Source: Ruminococcaceae bacterium BL-6 (GTDB taxonomy: Bacteria; Bacillota; Clostridia; Oscillospirales; Acutalibacteraceae). Taken from it: a stretch of 64,000 nucleotides of DNA. This document shows positions 21,339 to 29,151 of this stretch, in pieces. Made by a program: the position numbers and the translations under genes. The notes under the pieces were generated by a model. It was not told the DNA's origin and ran no database searches. It was given only the letters and a program-made list of their open reading frames with translations. Position 1 is the first letter of the stretch. Every line of letters starts with the position of its first letter. The stretch spans positions 1,550,001 through 1,614,000 of the forward strand of contig LR778135.1 of assembly GCA_902810075.1 (NCBI GenBank), read 5' to 3'.

Positions 21339-21533
21339 ATGGATGTGGATCTGATCTTTAAAATCGCCACCATCGGCATTATCGTAGCGGTGCTCAATCA
21401 GCTTCTGATCCGGTCCGGACGCGAGGAACAGGCAATGATGACGACGCTGGCCGGACTGATCGTGGTGCTGATGATGGTGATCCAGCAGATCGATCTCCTT
21501 TTTAAGACGATCAAATCCATCTTTGGGTTGTAA
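21339..21533 (+). CDS. spoIIIAC: Stage III sporulation protein AC
   Basis: 64 residues, two membrane helices (IFKIATIGIIVAVLNQLLI and MMTTLAGLIVVLMMVIQQI). Length and sequence match SpoIIIAC, a small integral subunit of the mother-cell to forespore channel. Located between spoIIIAB and spoIIIAD with short gaps (18 and 5 bases). Confidence 0.95.
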   Translation: MDVDLIFKIATIGIIVAVLNQLLIRSGREEQAMMTTLAGLIVVLMMVIQQIDLLFKTIKSIFGL

Positions 21534-21538
21534 CGGCC

Positions 21539-21934
21539 ATGAATATCGTTGGAATTGCCGGAATCGCCCTTGTCTCGGCGGTCATCGCCGTCATGCTGCG
21601 CCGCTATAATCAGGAATACGCCGTCGTCGTCACCATCACGGCGGGGGTCATCATCCTGGTTCAGATCCTTGCCAACATCATGCCGGCCATCCGCCAGATC
21701 AACAGCCTTCTGTCCTCGGCGGGCCTGCCGAACGAGTACGCGGTGATCCTGTTCAAGACGCTCGGGCTTTGCTTTCTGGCACAGTTCGCCGCCGATTCCT
21801 GCCGCGACGCGGGGGAAAACGCGCTGGCCTCCAAGGTGGAGCTGGCGGGCAAGCTCGCCATTGTGATACTGGCCCTGCCGCTCTTTGAAAAGATCGCCTC
21901 CACGGCGCTGGCGCTGATTGGGGGCGGGTCATGA
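21539..21934 (+). CDS. spoIIIAD: Stage III sporulation protein AD
   Basis: 131 residues, strongly hydrophobic with about four membrane helices, including VVVTITAGVIILVQILANIMP and LAIVILALPLFEKIASTAL. Related to SpoIIIAC and AE in the export-apparatus part of the SpoIIIA complex. The stop overlaps the spoIIIAE ATG by four bases. Confidence 0.95.
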   Translation: MNIVGIAGIALVSAVIAVMLRRYNQEYAVVVTITAGVIILVQILANIMPAIRQINSLLSSAGLPNEYAVILFKTLGLCFLAQFAADSCRDAGENALASKVELAGKLAIVILALPLFEKIASTALALIGGGS

Positions 21935-23067
21935 AAAAGCTGCTTTGCTTTCTGATGGTCCTTCTGCTTTTCACTCTGCCGGCGTGGGCAAAACAGGCCG
22001 ACCCGGGGGAGTATTACCAGCAGCAGTACGAGGATAGCGGAGCCGCCGACCTGCCGGATTCGCTTCCGGATGAAGCACGCAAAATCCTGGAGGAGATCGG
22101 CGCCGATTCCCCGGATTGGGAAAGCATCTCCGGCCTGACGCCGGAGTCGATCTTTTCCCAGATCGGGAATGTCGCTTCGGAAAAAAGCTCCGGGCCGCTC
22201 CATGCCGCGCTTTCCGTTCTGGCGGTCATCCTGCTGTGCGCGCTGATGGACGGGCTGAAACTCTCCTTCGGGGAGCGCCCCATGAGCGGTGTGATCGGAC
22301 TGGTGGGCACGCTGTGCATCTGCACGATCGTGGTGCAGCCCGTCGTCACCTGCATTCAACACGTCGCCCTCGTCATCAAAGGGGCCGCCGCTTTCCTTCT
22401 GGCCTGCATCCCGGTTCTCACCGGCATCATGGTCGCGGGCGGGCAGGGCGTCAGCGCGGGGACTTACAATATCCTGATGGTGGCGGCGGGGAACGTGATC
22501 TCGCTGGTGGCGGCCGTCGTTGTCGTTCCGCTCCTGAATATTTTTCTCGCCTTTTCCATCGTGTCGGCAATTTCGCCGGCGCTTCGGCTTTCCGGGCTCT
22601 GCGACCTGTTCAGCAGCGCGGTCAAGTGGATCCTCACTTTCTGCATGACGGTCTTTTCGGGGCTTTTGACCGTTCAGACCGTGGTGTCCTCCGCGGCGGA
22701 CAGCGCCGGGGCGAAAACGATGAAGTTCGTCGTCAGCGCGTTTGTCCCCGTTGTCGGCAGCGCGCTCGGCGACGCGCTGGCCAGCGTGCAGGGGAGCGTC
22801 AGGCTGCTCAAGTCGGGCGTGGGGGCTTTCGGCCTTCTGGCGGCGGGCGCCATCTTCCTTCCCGTGGCGCTGGAATGCCTGTTCTGGCTTTTTACGCTGT
22901 CCGCCTGCGCGGCAGTCGGGAACCTTTTTGAGCTGAAAGAGATCACGGAGCTGCTGCGCTCGTCCTCCAAGGTCATTCAGATCCTTCTCTCCCTGATCCT
23001 GTGCTGCCTGACGATTCTGGTGATCTCCACGGTGCTGATGATGGCGATTGGGGGCGGAACGGCATGA
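21931..23067 (+). CDS. spoIIIAE: Stage III sporulation protein AE
   Basis: 378 residues. A signal peptide-like N-terminus (KKLLCFLMVLLLFTLPAWA, cleavage likely near residue 20-22), a hydrophilic stretch of about 65 residues and then seven or more membrane helices. It is the large polytopic subunit of the SpoIIIA channel. ATGA overlaps with both the upstream AD and the downstream AF genes show tight translational coupling. Confidence 0.95.
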   Translation: MKKLLCFLMVLLLFTLPAWAKQADPGEYYQQQYEDSGAADLPDSLPDEARKILEEIGADSPDWESISGLTPESIFSQIGNVASEKSSGPLHAALSVLAVILLCALMDGLKLSFGERPMSGVIGLVGTLCICTIVVQPVVTCIQHVALVIKGAAAFLLACIPVLTGIMVAGGQGVSAGTYNILMVAAGNVISLVAAVVVVPLLNIFLAFSIVSAISPALRLSGLCDLFSSAVKWILTFCMTVFSGLLTVQTVVSSAADSAGAKTMKFVVSAFVPVVGSALGDALASVQGSVRLLKSGVGAFGLLAAGAIFLPVALECLFWLFTLSACAAVGNLFELKEITELLRSSSKVIQILLSLILCCLTILVISTVLMMAIGGGTA

Positions 23068-23546
23068 ACGGGATACGGGAATGGTCCTCGGTGATCTGTC
23101 TGGCCGCCCTTGCGGCCGCCCTGCTCCAATACCTGATGCCCGACGGCTCGATGGAGCGGGTGGCGCGGCTCGTGATGAGCGCGTTCCTGCTGTGCAGCAT
23201 CCTGATCCCGCTCAGCCGGCTGGTTTCGAAATTTCCGTCCAATTTTTCCTTTCCCCGGGTTCAGGCGCAGGCCGACGACGCTTTTCAGAACACCGTGGAC
23301 ACGCAGATTTCCCAAGCGGCGGAACAGGGGATCGAGAACGTTGTGGCCGGGGAACTGTTAAAACTTGACGTCAAATACAAAAATGTTGCGGTGATGATGG
23401 ATACAAACGAAGATGGCAGCATATCAATTACTAAGGTGGTTGTCAGTCTTGACCGGAAGGATTCGGGGCGGAGCGAACAGGTGAAAGCCTGCCTGGAAAA
23501 AGTTTTGGGACTGAAAACGGAGGTAACGGTTCATGCCGGATCATGA
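23064..23546 (+). CDS. spoIIIAF: Stage III sporulation protein AF
   Basis: 160 residues: two N-terminal membrane helices (VICLAALAAALLQYLMP and LVMSAFLLCSILIPLSRLV) and a soluble domain ending near residue 160, the normal SpoIIIAF layout with a ring-building-like C-terminal fold. ATG 23064 overlaps the spoIIIAE stop; the frame extends upstream to 23001 only inside spoIIIAE. Confidence 0.93.
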   Translation: MNGIREWSSVICLAALAAALLQYLMPDGSMERVARLVMSAFLLCSILIPLSRLVSKFPSNFSFPRVQAQADDAFQNTVDTQISQAAEQGIENVVAGELLKLDVKYKNVAVMMDTNEDGSISITKVVVSLDRKDSGRSEQVKACLEKVLGLKTEVTVHAGS

Positions 23547-24126
23547 AAAGAAAGCGAAATCAAATGGATCTTCCTGGATTCAGAAGCTTGCGGATAACGA
23601 CACCTACCGAAAATGGATTTTAATCATCGGCTTTGCGGGGATCGCTCTGATTTTCATTTCCGGGTATTTCCGAAACGGCGGGGCAAAGGAAGCCGCCGCT
23701 CCGGTCGATTCGGAACCGTCTTCCGCTTCCGCGCAGGAATACGCCCAGCAGGTGGAAACGAGCCTGACGGAGCTGATTTCCAGCATCCGCGGCGCGGGTT
23801 CCGCCAAAGTTCTGGTTACGCTCGAGCGGAACACGCAGTATGTGTATGCGACGGAGGAAAAAAAGAGCACGCAGACCACACAGGATAAGGCGGCGAACGC
23901 CACGGTAGAGGCAAACGACAGCTCCGAAACGAAATATATTCTCGTCAAGGATGCCGACGGTTCCCAGAAAGCACTTGCCGTAACAGAGGTCCAGCCGATC
24001 GTTAAGGGGGTCGTCATCGTATGTGAGGGCGGAAATCAGCCGGCAGTACAGAAAGATATCATCGATGCGGTCACCACCGCGCTGAACCTTTCCTCTGCGC
24101 GGGTGTGCGTGATAAAAGCAAAATAA
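23533..24126 (+). CDS. spoIIIAG: Stage III sporulation protein AG
   Basis: 197 residues: one membrane anchor (about 31-50, WILIIGFAGIALIFISGYF), then an intermembrane domain. In B. subtilis AG forms the large ring in the space between mother cell and forespore. The IRGAGSAKVLVTLERN segment and the GVVIVCEGGNQPAVQKDI region are conserved AG features. It overlaps spoIIIAF by 14 bases. Confidence 0.95.
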   Translation: MPDHEKKAKSNGSSWIQKLADNDTYRKWILIIGFAGIALIFISGYFRNGGAKEAAAPVDSEPSSASAQEYAQQVETSLTELISSIRGAGSAKVLVTLERNTQYVYATEEKKSTQTTQDKAANATVEANDSSETKYILVKDADGSQKALAVTEVQPIVKGVVIVCEGGNQPAVQKDIIDAVTTALNLSSARVCVIKAK

Positions 24127-24149
24127 CAGAAACAGGAGGAATTGATCTT

Positions 24150-24752
24150 ATGGGCTTTGGAAAACGTCAGCTGGTACTCGCGTCACTGGTGGTCGCGCTG
24201 GGGGCGGCTGTCTACTTAAACTGGGTCTTTATGGGCAACGAACCGCTGATCGCGACGGATACGCTGACATCCGAAGGAGAGCTTGGGGCGGCTCAGCTTG
24301 TCAACGGAAAAGGGGATGCAAGCTCCCTGCCATCCTCCGAAGCGCCGAAAACATCTTCATCTTCATCCGAACCGTCTTCCGCAGCGGAAACCGGTGCCAA
24401 GGTCGACGAATATTTCACCCAGGTTTCGCTTTCCCGCCAGAAGGCGCGCGACAGCGCCGTTGACATGCTGAAGCAGGTGGTGGAGAACGAGAAATCCGAC
24501 GACGCGGCGAAAAAGGAAGCGGTGGAAAAGGCGGCCAAGATCGCCGAAAATATCGTTCAGGAAAGCAATATCGAAAGCCTGATCAAGGCCAAGGGGTTTG
24601 CGGACTGCGTCGTGTTCCTCGAAAACGGGGAATGCAGCACCGTCGTGCGCACACAGGGCCTTCTGCCGAACGAAGCGATCGCCATCAAGGACATCATCGG
24701 CGGCCAGGCCGGAATTTCATATGATAAAATCAAGATCATCGAGGCAAAATAA
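24150..24752 (+). CDS. spoIIIAH: Stage III sporulation protein AH
   Basis: 200 residues. One N-terminal anchor (about 5-24, QLVLASLVVALGAAVYLNW), a Ser/Glu-rich linker (about 60-90) and a YscJ/FliF-type ring domain at the C-terminus (KGFADCVVFLENGECSTVV). In B. subtilis AH pairs with forespore SpoIIQ across the septum. ATG 24150 follows AGGAGGAATTGATCTT. Last gene of the operon; no classical terminator follows, and the hairpin repeats start 27 bases later. Confidence 0.94.
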   Translation: MGFGKRQLVLASLVVALGAAVYLNWVFMGNEPLIATDTLTSEGELGAAQLVNGKGDASSLPSSEAPKTSSSSSEPSSAAETGAKVDEYFTQVSLSRQKARDSAVDMLKQVVENEKSDDAAKKEAVEKAAKIAENIVQESNIESLIKAKGFADCVVFLENGECSTVVRTQGLLPNEAIAIKDIIGGQAGISYDKIKIIEAK

Positions 24753-24760
24753 AGATTATC

Positions 24761-24789
24761 TTGCACCAGTTTGCCGGTCATGTTATAAT
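24761..24789 (+). promoter_or_regulatory. SigA-type promoter merging into hairpin repeat copy A
   Basis: TTGCAC (24761-24766), 17-bp spacer, TATAAT (24784-24789). The -10 box belongs to the conserved left edge of repeat copy A, so the repeat itself would be the start of the transcript. It may help drive nusB. Confidence 0.5.
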
Positions 24790-24846
24790 AACCTCACGGC
24801 GCAAGCGGAAGCAAAGCTTCCGGCGCCTGAGAGAACATTGAAGCAT
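24779..24846 (+). repeat. Structured dispersed repeat, copy A
   Basis: Unit layout: CATGTTATAATAACCTCAC, then a two-part hairpin (GGCGC 24798-24802 with GCGCC 24823-24827; GGAAGC 24807-24812 with GCTTCC 24816-24821, loop AAA), then CTGAGAGAACATTGAAGCAT. Stem bases differ from the copies at 53.9 kb but pairing is kept. Family not recognised. Confidence 0.8.
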
Positions 24847-24848
24847 TT

Positions 24849-24906
24849 CATGCTATAATAACCTCACAGCCCAAGCGGAAGCAGAGCCGCCTGGGAGCAT
24901 TGAATG
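24849..24906 (+). repeat. Structured dispersed repeat, copy B
   Basis: Begins CATGCTATAATAACCTCAC exactly like copy A. The hairpin arm is diverged (CCCA paired with TGGG outside, GGAAGC facing GCCGCC inside) and the unit ends GCATTGAATG. Directly abuts copy A. Confidence 0.72.
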
Positions 24907-24942
24907 GTTTTTTGCGTGTTTGGAAATTTTCCACGCCAAGGA

Positions 24943-24970
24943 TTGATTTTCCTTACCATCATGGTATAAT
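24943..24970 (+). promoter_or_regulatory. Promoter upstream of nusB
   Basis: TTGATT (24943-24948), 16-bp spacer, TATAAT (24965-24970). Its -10 sits in CATGGTATAATAATCC, resembling the left edge of repeat copies A and B; 24958-25010 may be a decayed third unit. Confidence 0.6.
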
Positions 24971-25014
24971 AATCCGGTGGAAGCTTGAAAACAGAAACGA
25001 TACCATTGATTTTT

Positions 25015-25047
25015 AACCCTCCACACTGCTGGAGGGTTATTTTTTTG
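25015..25047 (+). terminator. Terminator/attenuator in the nusB leader
   Basis: 9-bp perfect stem AACCCTCCA / TGGAGGGTT (25015-25023 with 25030-25038), loop CACTGC, then ATTTTTTTG. It lies about 70 bases after the promoter at 24943-24970 and 88 bases before nusB, so it would release a roughly 70-nt RNA or attenuate nusB. Confidence 0.8.
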
Positions 25048-25067
25048 TATAGTGGAAGAACAAATTC

Positions 25068-25099
25068 GGGTTTGCAATCATAAATGGAATTGCTGTAGG
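25068..25099 (+). repeat. 32-nt dispersed sequence, copy 1 (nusB leader)
   Basis: GGGTTTGCAATCATAAATGG... to 25099. Its reverse complement occurs at 51490-51521 in the thrC leader with 30 of 32 identities. Meaning unknown. Confidence 0.75.
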
Positions 25100-25134
25100 A
25101 TGGGAAAAAGACCGCATGTTGTTGGAGGGAAACT

Positions 25135-25557
25135 ATGAGCAAAGGAAAAATCAGCAGACGGCAGGAACGGGAGCAGGCGTTTATCCTGATTTTCGAGCGG
25201 CTGTTCAGCCGAGACCCGATCAGGGAGATCATCGACACGGCGGAGAGCTCCGAAGAAGTGCAGATATCCGATTTTGCGGAAAAAACCGCGTCTGGGGTGG
25301 AGCAGCACGAGCCGGAGCTGGATGAAAAAATCGAAAAGAACATCCGCGGGTGGAAGATCGGCCGCCTCTCCAAAGTCGCGTTTTCCCTGCTTCGTCTTGC
25401 CGTTTACGAGATGATGTATGAAAAGGACATCCCGGTCGGCGTTTCCATCAACGAAGCGGTCGACCTCGCCAAAAAGTACGGGGGAGCGGAGGACGCGCCG
25501 TTTCTGAACGGCGTGCTCGGCTCGATCGCGAAAGAGCTGGAACCCGGCGATGAATGA
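25135..25557 (+). CDS. nusB: Transcription antitermination factor NusB
   Basis: 140 residues, all-helical NusB fold. It binds boxA RNA with NusE/S10 in rRNA antitermination. Family features: RREQAFILIFE near the N-terminus, LSKVAFSLLRLAVYEMMYE and VSINEAVDLAKKYGGAEDAPFLNGVLGSIAKE. GGAGGGAAACT precedes the ATG. It overlaps the TsaD-like gene by 8 bases. The leader has a promoter, a terminator hairpin and repeats, suggesting regulated readthrough. Confidence 0.95.
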   Translation: MSKGKISRRQEREQAFILIFERLFSRDPIREIIDTAESSEEVQISDFAEKTASGVEQHEPELDEKIEKNIRGWKIGRLSKVAFSLLRLAVYEMMYEKDIPVGVSINEAVDLAKKYGGAEDAPFLNGVLGSIAKELEPGDE

Positions 25558-26482
25558 TTTTCTCGGGATCGACACCAGCAACTATACCACATCCGCGGCC
25601 GTCCTGCGGGGAGACGGGGCCGTGCGGCAGAACAAGCGCCTGCTCCCGGTAAAAAGCGGGCAGCTCGGCCTGCGTCAGAGCGACGCCGTCTTCCATCACG
25701 TTCAGCAGCTCCCGGAAATTCTGGAACCACTGATTCGGGCTGGGTACTCTTTCCGGGCCGTCGGCGCGTCGGACAGGCCCCGTGCCGAAAAAGGCTCGTA
25801 TATGCCCTGCTTTACGGTGGGGAGCGGCGCCGCGCGGGTTCTGGCGAATGCCTTCGGCGTTCCGCTCCACCTGTTTTCCCACCAGGCCGGCCACATCGCC
25901 GCCGCGCTGTATTCCGCCGGAAAGCTGGAGCTGCTCGGACAGGAGTTTCTCGCATTCCACGTTTCGGGCGGCACAACGGAGGCCGTGCTCGTTTCCCCGG
26001 ACCGGGAGCAGGTCATTCGAACCCATATCGTCGCGTCGTCGCTGGACTTAAAAGGCGGACAGGCCGTGGACCGCGTCGGGGCGATGCTGGGGCTTCCGTT
26101 TCCGGCGGGAAAGGAGCTGGAAAAGCTCGCGCTTTCCTGCAGCCGGAATTTCCGGGTCCGCCCCGTGCTCCGGGGGTGCGACTGCTCGCTTTCCGGGATC
26201 GAGAACCAGTGCGCGAAACAGAAGCGGGCTGGCGTTCCCCCACAGGAGATCGCGCGGTTCTGTCTGGATTCCCTGCTTGCCGCGCTGGATGGCATGTGCG
26301 GCGCCTTGCTTCGGGAGTACGGCCCGCTGTCCGTCGTGTTTGCGGGCGGCGTGATGTCGAACAGCATCATCCGGCGGGCGCTGACCGAAAAATACGGGGC
26401 ATATTTCGCCGCGCCCGAATATTCCGCCGACAATGCGGCGGGAATCGCGGTGCTGGCATCCAGAAGGGAGGCGGAAAAATGA
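25550..26482 (+). CDS. TsaD-like ASKHA protein (M22/O-sialoglycoprotein-endopeptidase family paralogue)
   Basis: 310 residues. The metal-binding HxxxH of the Kae1/TsaD family is present (HQAGH at about 111-115), as are the ATPase-like phosphate loops LGIDTSNYTTS, HVSGGTTEAVL and VFAGGVMSNS. It is shorter than typical TsaD and differs in the N-terminal half, so it is more likely the clostridial paralogue annotated O-sialoglycoprotein endopeptidase than the t6A enzyme itself; if no tsaD exists elsewhere it could be the functional one. It overlaps nusB by 8 bases and xseA by 4. Confidence 0.82.
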   Translation: MNDFLGIDTSNYTTSAAVLRGDGAVRQNKRLLPVKSGQLGLRQSDAVFHHVQQLPEILEPLIRAGYSFRAVGASDRPRAEKGSYMPCFTVGSGAARVLANAFGVPLHLFSHQAGHIAAALYSAGKLELLGQEFLAFHVSGGTTEAVLVSPDREQVIRTHIVASSLDLKGGQAVDRVGAMLGLPFPAGKELEKLALSCSRNFRVRPVLRGCDCSLSGIENQCAKQKRAGVPPQEIARFCLDSLLAALDGMCGALLREYGPLSVVFAGGVMSNSIIRRALTEKYGAYFAAPEYSADNAAGIAVLASRREAEK

Positions 26483-27654
26483 ATACGCCGATTGTGCTGA
26501 CCGTAACGCAGCTGAACCGATATCTGAAATCCATATTTGATGGGGACGCCCATCTGGCCAACGTTTTTCTAACCGGAGAGATTTCGAATTTCACGGATCA
26601 TTACCGGTCGGGCCACCTTTATTTTTCGCTGAAGGACGACAGATCCGTGATCCGCGCGGTCATGTTCGCACAGCAGGCCCGGCGGCTGAAATTCCGGCCA
26701 GGGGACGGGATGCGCGTCATCGCGCGCGGCCGCGTCTCCGTTTACGAACAAAGCGGGCAGTATCAGCTTTATGTGCAGGATATGCAGCCGGACGGCCTGG
26801 GCGCCCTGAACCTCGCGTTCGAGCAGCTCAAAAAAAGGCTGGCCGCCGAAGGGCTTTTTGATCCGGAGCGCAAAAAGAGCCTGCCGAAGTTCCCGCAGTC
26901 CGTCGGGGTCGTCACGTCGCCCACGGGCGCGGCGGTTCAGGATATCCGTCAGATTCTCGGCCGCCGCTATCCGCTGGCGCAGGTCGTGCTTTGCCCGGTT
27001 CTGGTGCAGGGTGAAGGGGCCGCGGAGCAGATCGCCGAAGCGATCCGGCGGTTCAACCGGCTTCGCTGCGCCGACGTGCTGATCGTCGGGCGCGGCGGGG
27101 GCTCCATCGAGGATTTGTGGGCTTTCAACGAGGAGATCGTCGCCCGCGCCGTGGCGGAGTCGGAAATCCCCGTGATTTCCGCCGTGGGGCACGAGACCGA
27201 TTACACGATCTGCGATTTTGCGGCGGACCTGCGCGCCCCCACGCCTTCCGCGGCGGCGGAGCTCGCGGTCCCCGACGTCAGGGAACTTCTGTCTTCCGTT
27301 TCGTCGGCCGGGATTCGGATGAAACAGGCGCTGTCCCTCGATCTGCGCCGGATGCAGACGGACCGCTTGGTGGAGCGGATGGTGCGGCAGATGAAGCGGG
27401 AGGTCGAAACCGGAAAAATGATGCTTTCCCAGAAATCGGCGGCGCTCGACACGCTCAGCCCGCTTCGGGTTCTGGAGCGCGGCTATGCGGTGGCGCTCGA
27501 TCCGAAGGGAGCCGCGCTGAAAAACGCGGCGGATGCCGTCCCGGGGGAACCCCTCACGCTTCTGCTGAGCCGGGGGAAACTCGCATGCAGAGTGGAAAAG
27601 ATTCTGAATACCGAAAGGGACGGTGGACATAATGAAAAAAGAGAAGACGTTTGA
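26479..27654 (+). CDS. xseA: Exodeoxyribonuclease VII large subunit
   Basis: 391 residues, near family length. An N-terminal OB fold (about 1-100: VFLTGEISNFTDHYRSGHLYFSLKDD) binds single-stranded DNA. The nuclease core follows, with GVVTSPTGAAVQDI, DVLIVGRGGGSIEDLWAFNEE and VISAVGHETDYTICDFAADLRAPTPSAAAE, then a coiled-coil and GYAVAL end. ATG 26479 is an ATGA overlap with the upstream gene and follows GGGAGGCGG. Works with XseB. Confidence 0.96.
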   Translation: MNTPIVLTVTQLNRYLKSIFDGDAHLANVFLTGEISNFTDHYRSGHLYFSLKDDRSVIRAVMFAQQARRLKFRPGDGMRVIARGRVSVYEQSGQYQLYVQDMQPDGLGALNLAFEQLKKRLAAEGLFDPERKKSLPKFPQSVGVVTSPTGAAVQDIRQILGRRYPLAQVVLCPVLVQGEGAAEQIAEAIRRFNRLRCADVLIVGRGGGSIEDLWAFNEEIVARAVAESEIPVISAVGHETDYTICDFAADLRAPTPSAAAELAVPDVRELLSSVSSAGIRMKQALSLDLRRMQTDRLVERMVRQMKREVETGKMMLSQKSAALDTLSPLRVLERGYAVALDPKGAALKNAADAVPGEPLTLLLSRGKLACRVEKILNTERDGGHNEKREDV

Positions 27655-27844
27655 AGCGGCGATGACGGAGCTTTCCGAAATCGTCGAAAAGCTGGAAAGC
27701 GGAGAAACCTCTCTGGATGAATCCCTCCGTCTGTTTGAAACGGGGACGAAGCTCGTGTCCTTCTGCTATGACAAGCTTCAGTCGGCGGAGCAGAAGGTCC
27801 GGGAGATCACGGAATTTGAAGAAAGACAGGAAAAGCGGGAATGA
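27632..27844 (+). CDS. xseB: Exodeoxyribonuclease VII small subunit
   Basis: 70 residues from ATG 27632 (or 73 from GTG 27623). The family motif TFEAAMTELSEIVEKLESGETSLDESL and a second helix (FETGTKLVSFCYDKLQSAEQKV) are both present. It overlaps the 3' end of xseA by 23 bases and ispA by 4 (ATGA), so subunit synthesis is coupled. Confidence 0.95.
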   Translation: MKKEKTFEAAMTELSEIVEKLESGETSLDESLRLFETGTKLVSFCYDKLQSAEQKVREITEFEERQEKRE

Positions 27845-28716
27845 ACAGACAGTATCTCGGCCAGATCAACGCCGCGCTGGAACAATCCCTTTCCGGCTGC
27901 GGGGAAAGGAACAGGGAGCTTTCCGAGGCTATGCGCTACAGCCTGCTCGCCGGCGGAAAACGGGTCCGCCCGGTTCTGCTGCTGGAATTCTGCCGCCTTT
28001 GCGGCGGGGAGCCGGAAACCGCCCTTCCGTTCGCGTGCGCCGTGGAGATGGTGCACGCCTATTCTCTGATCCATGACGACCTGCCCTGCATGGACAATGA
28101 CGACCTGCGCCGGGGCAAGCCTTCCAACCATAAGGTGTTCGGGGAGGCGATGGCCCTTCTGGCGGGGGATGCCCTTCTGACGCTCGCCTTTGAAACGGCC
28201 CTGTCGCCGCGGAGCATCCGGCTCGCGGGCGCGGAAAAGGCGGCACGCGCAGCGGGCGAGCTGGCCCGCGCCGCCGGCGCGCGCGGCATGGTGGGCGGAC
28301 AGGCCGTGGACCTTGATTCGCAGGGGAAACAGATTTCCCTTGCGGAGCTGCGAAAAATGGATGAGGGGAAAACCGGCGCGCTGATTCTGGCCGCCGTCCG
28401 GATGGGCTGCATCCTCGGCGGCGGAAGCAAAAAAATGACGAAGGCGGCGGAAAAATACGCCGAAGCGGTCGGCCTCGCGTTCCAGATCGTGGATGATATC
28501 CTCGACGTGACCGGCGACAGCACCGTCCTTGGCAAAAAGACGGGCGCGGACAGCCTGAACGGAAAATGCACCTATGTCTCCCTGATGGGGCTGGAGCAGG
28601 CGTCGGCCGAGGTGGAAAAGCTGACGGAGGAGGCCGTGCAAGCGCTTTCGCAGTTCGACGGCGACACGGAATATCTGTGCTCGCTGGCCAAAGAGCTCGC
28701 AGCGAGGAAAAAATAA
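27841..28716 (+). CDS. ispA: Polyprenyl synthetase, farnesyl diphosphate synthase type
   Basis: Condenses IPP with allylic diphosphates for undecaprenyl and quinone precursors. 291 residues. The first Asp-rich motif DDLPCMDNDD lies at about 79-88 and the second DDILD at about 218-222; GGKRVRPVLLLE near 37-48 is the usual IPP-binding region. The xseA-xseB-ispA order is typical for Firmicutes; the dxs gene that often follows is absent. Supplies the same pathway as IspH at 15 kb. Confidence 0.95.
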   Translation: MNRQYLGQINAALEQSLSGCGERNRELSEAMRYSLLAGGKRVRPVLLLEFCRLCGGEPETALPFACAVEMVHAYSLIHDDLPCMDNDDLRRGKPSNHKVFGEAMALLAGDALLTLAFETALSPRSIRLAGAEKAARAAGELARAAGARGMVGGQAVDLDSQGKQISLAELRKMDEGKTGALILAAVRMGCILGGGSKKMTKAAEKYAEAVGLAFQIVDDILDVTGDSTVLGKKTGADSLNGKCTYVSLMGLEQASAEVEKLTEEAVQALSQFDGDTEYLCSLAKELAARKK

Positions 28717-28723
28717 AGAAATC

Positions 28724-28752
28724 TTGACAAGAAGACGCGAATATGATAATAT
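28724..28752 (+). promoter_or_regulatory. Consensus SigA promoter of the L21-L27 operon
   Basis: TTGACA (28724-28729), 17 bp, TAATAT (28747-28752). Transcription would start near 28759. Confidence 0.85.
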
Positions 28753-28758
28753 TGTTAA

Positions 28759-28836
28759 GCCGCTTATTGCGGGCGATTAAGTGACGTATGTCCGCCCGGC
28801 GATAGCGAGATCAGAAAAAGGCAGGGTCCTTGATTT
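28759..28836 (+). ncRNA. Candidate L21 leader RNA
   Basis: About 78 nt of untranslated leader before rplU with a GGGCG/CGCCC pairing (28770-28775 region with 28793-28797) and a second helix possible near GGCGATAGC. Position and size fit the known Firmicutes L21 leader, by which L21 represses its own operon; I have not matched it to the Rfam model. Confidence 0.5.
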
Positions 28837-29145
28837 ATGTTTGCAGTAATCGAAACCGGCGGCAAGCAGTATAAGGTACAGCATGGCGACGTCATCTATA
28901 TCGAAAAGCTTGCGGCCGAAGAAAACTCCACCGTTGACTTCCAGGTAGTCGCGATCGGCGGGGAAGACGGTTTTCAAGTCGGAGCCCCCTATGTGGAAGG
29001 CGCCACCGTGACGGGCAAAGTCCTGAAAAACGGAAAGTCCAAAAAGATCACGGTCTTCACTTACAAGCCCAAGAAGAACGAAAAGCGCAAGATGGGCCAC
29101 AGGCAGCCGTACACAAAGGTTCAGATCGAAACGGTCAGCGCTTAA
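28837..29145 (+). CDS. rplU: 50S ribosomal protein L21
   Basis: 102 residues, full length. [18 protein letters not shown] is the L21 N-terminal signature and [15 protein letters not shown] the C-terminal one. It sits in the conserved rplU-prp-rpmA operon; 6 bases separate it from prp. The strong promoter and structured leader are upstream. Confidence 0.98.
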   Translation: MFAVIETGGKQYKVQHGDVIYIEKLAAEENSTVDFQVVAIGGEDGFQVGAPYVEGATVTGKVLKNGKSKKITVFTYKPKKNEKRKMGHRQPYTKVQIETVSA

Positions 29146-29151
29146 AACGCG

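Noticed and set aside
24820..24840. TPP riboswitch from the CTGAGAGA motif
   Set aside because: Only the short CTGAGA string matches; the second conserved arm and thiamine genes are missing, and the string is part of every repeat copy.
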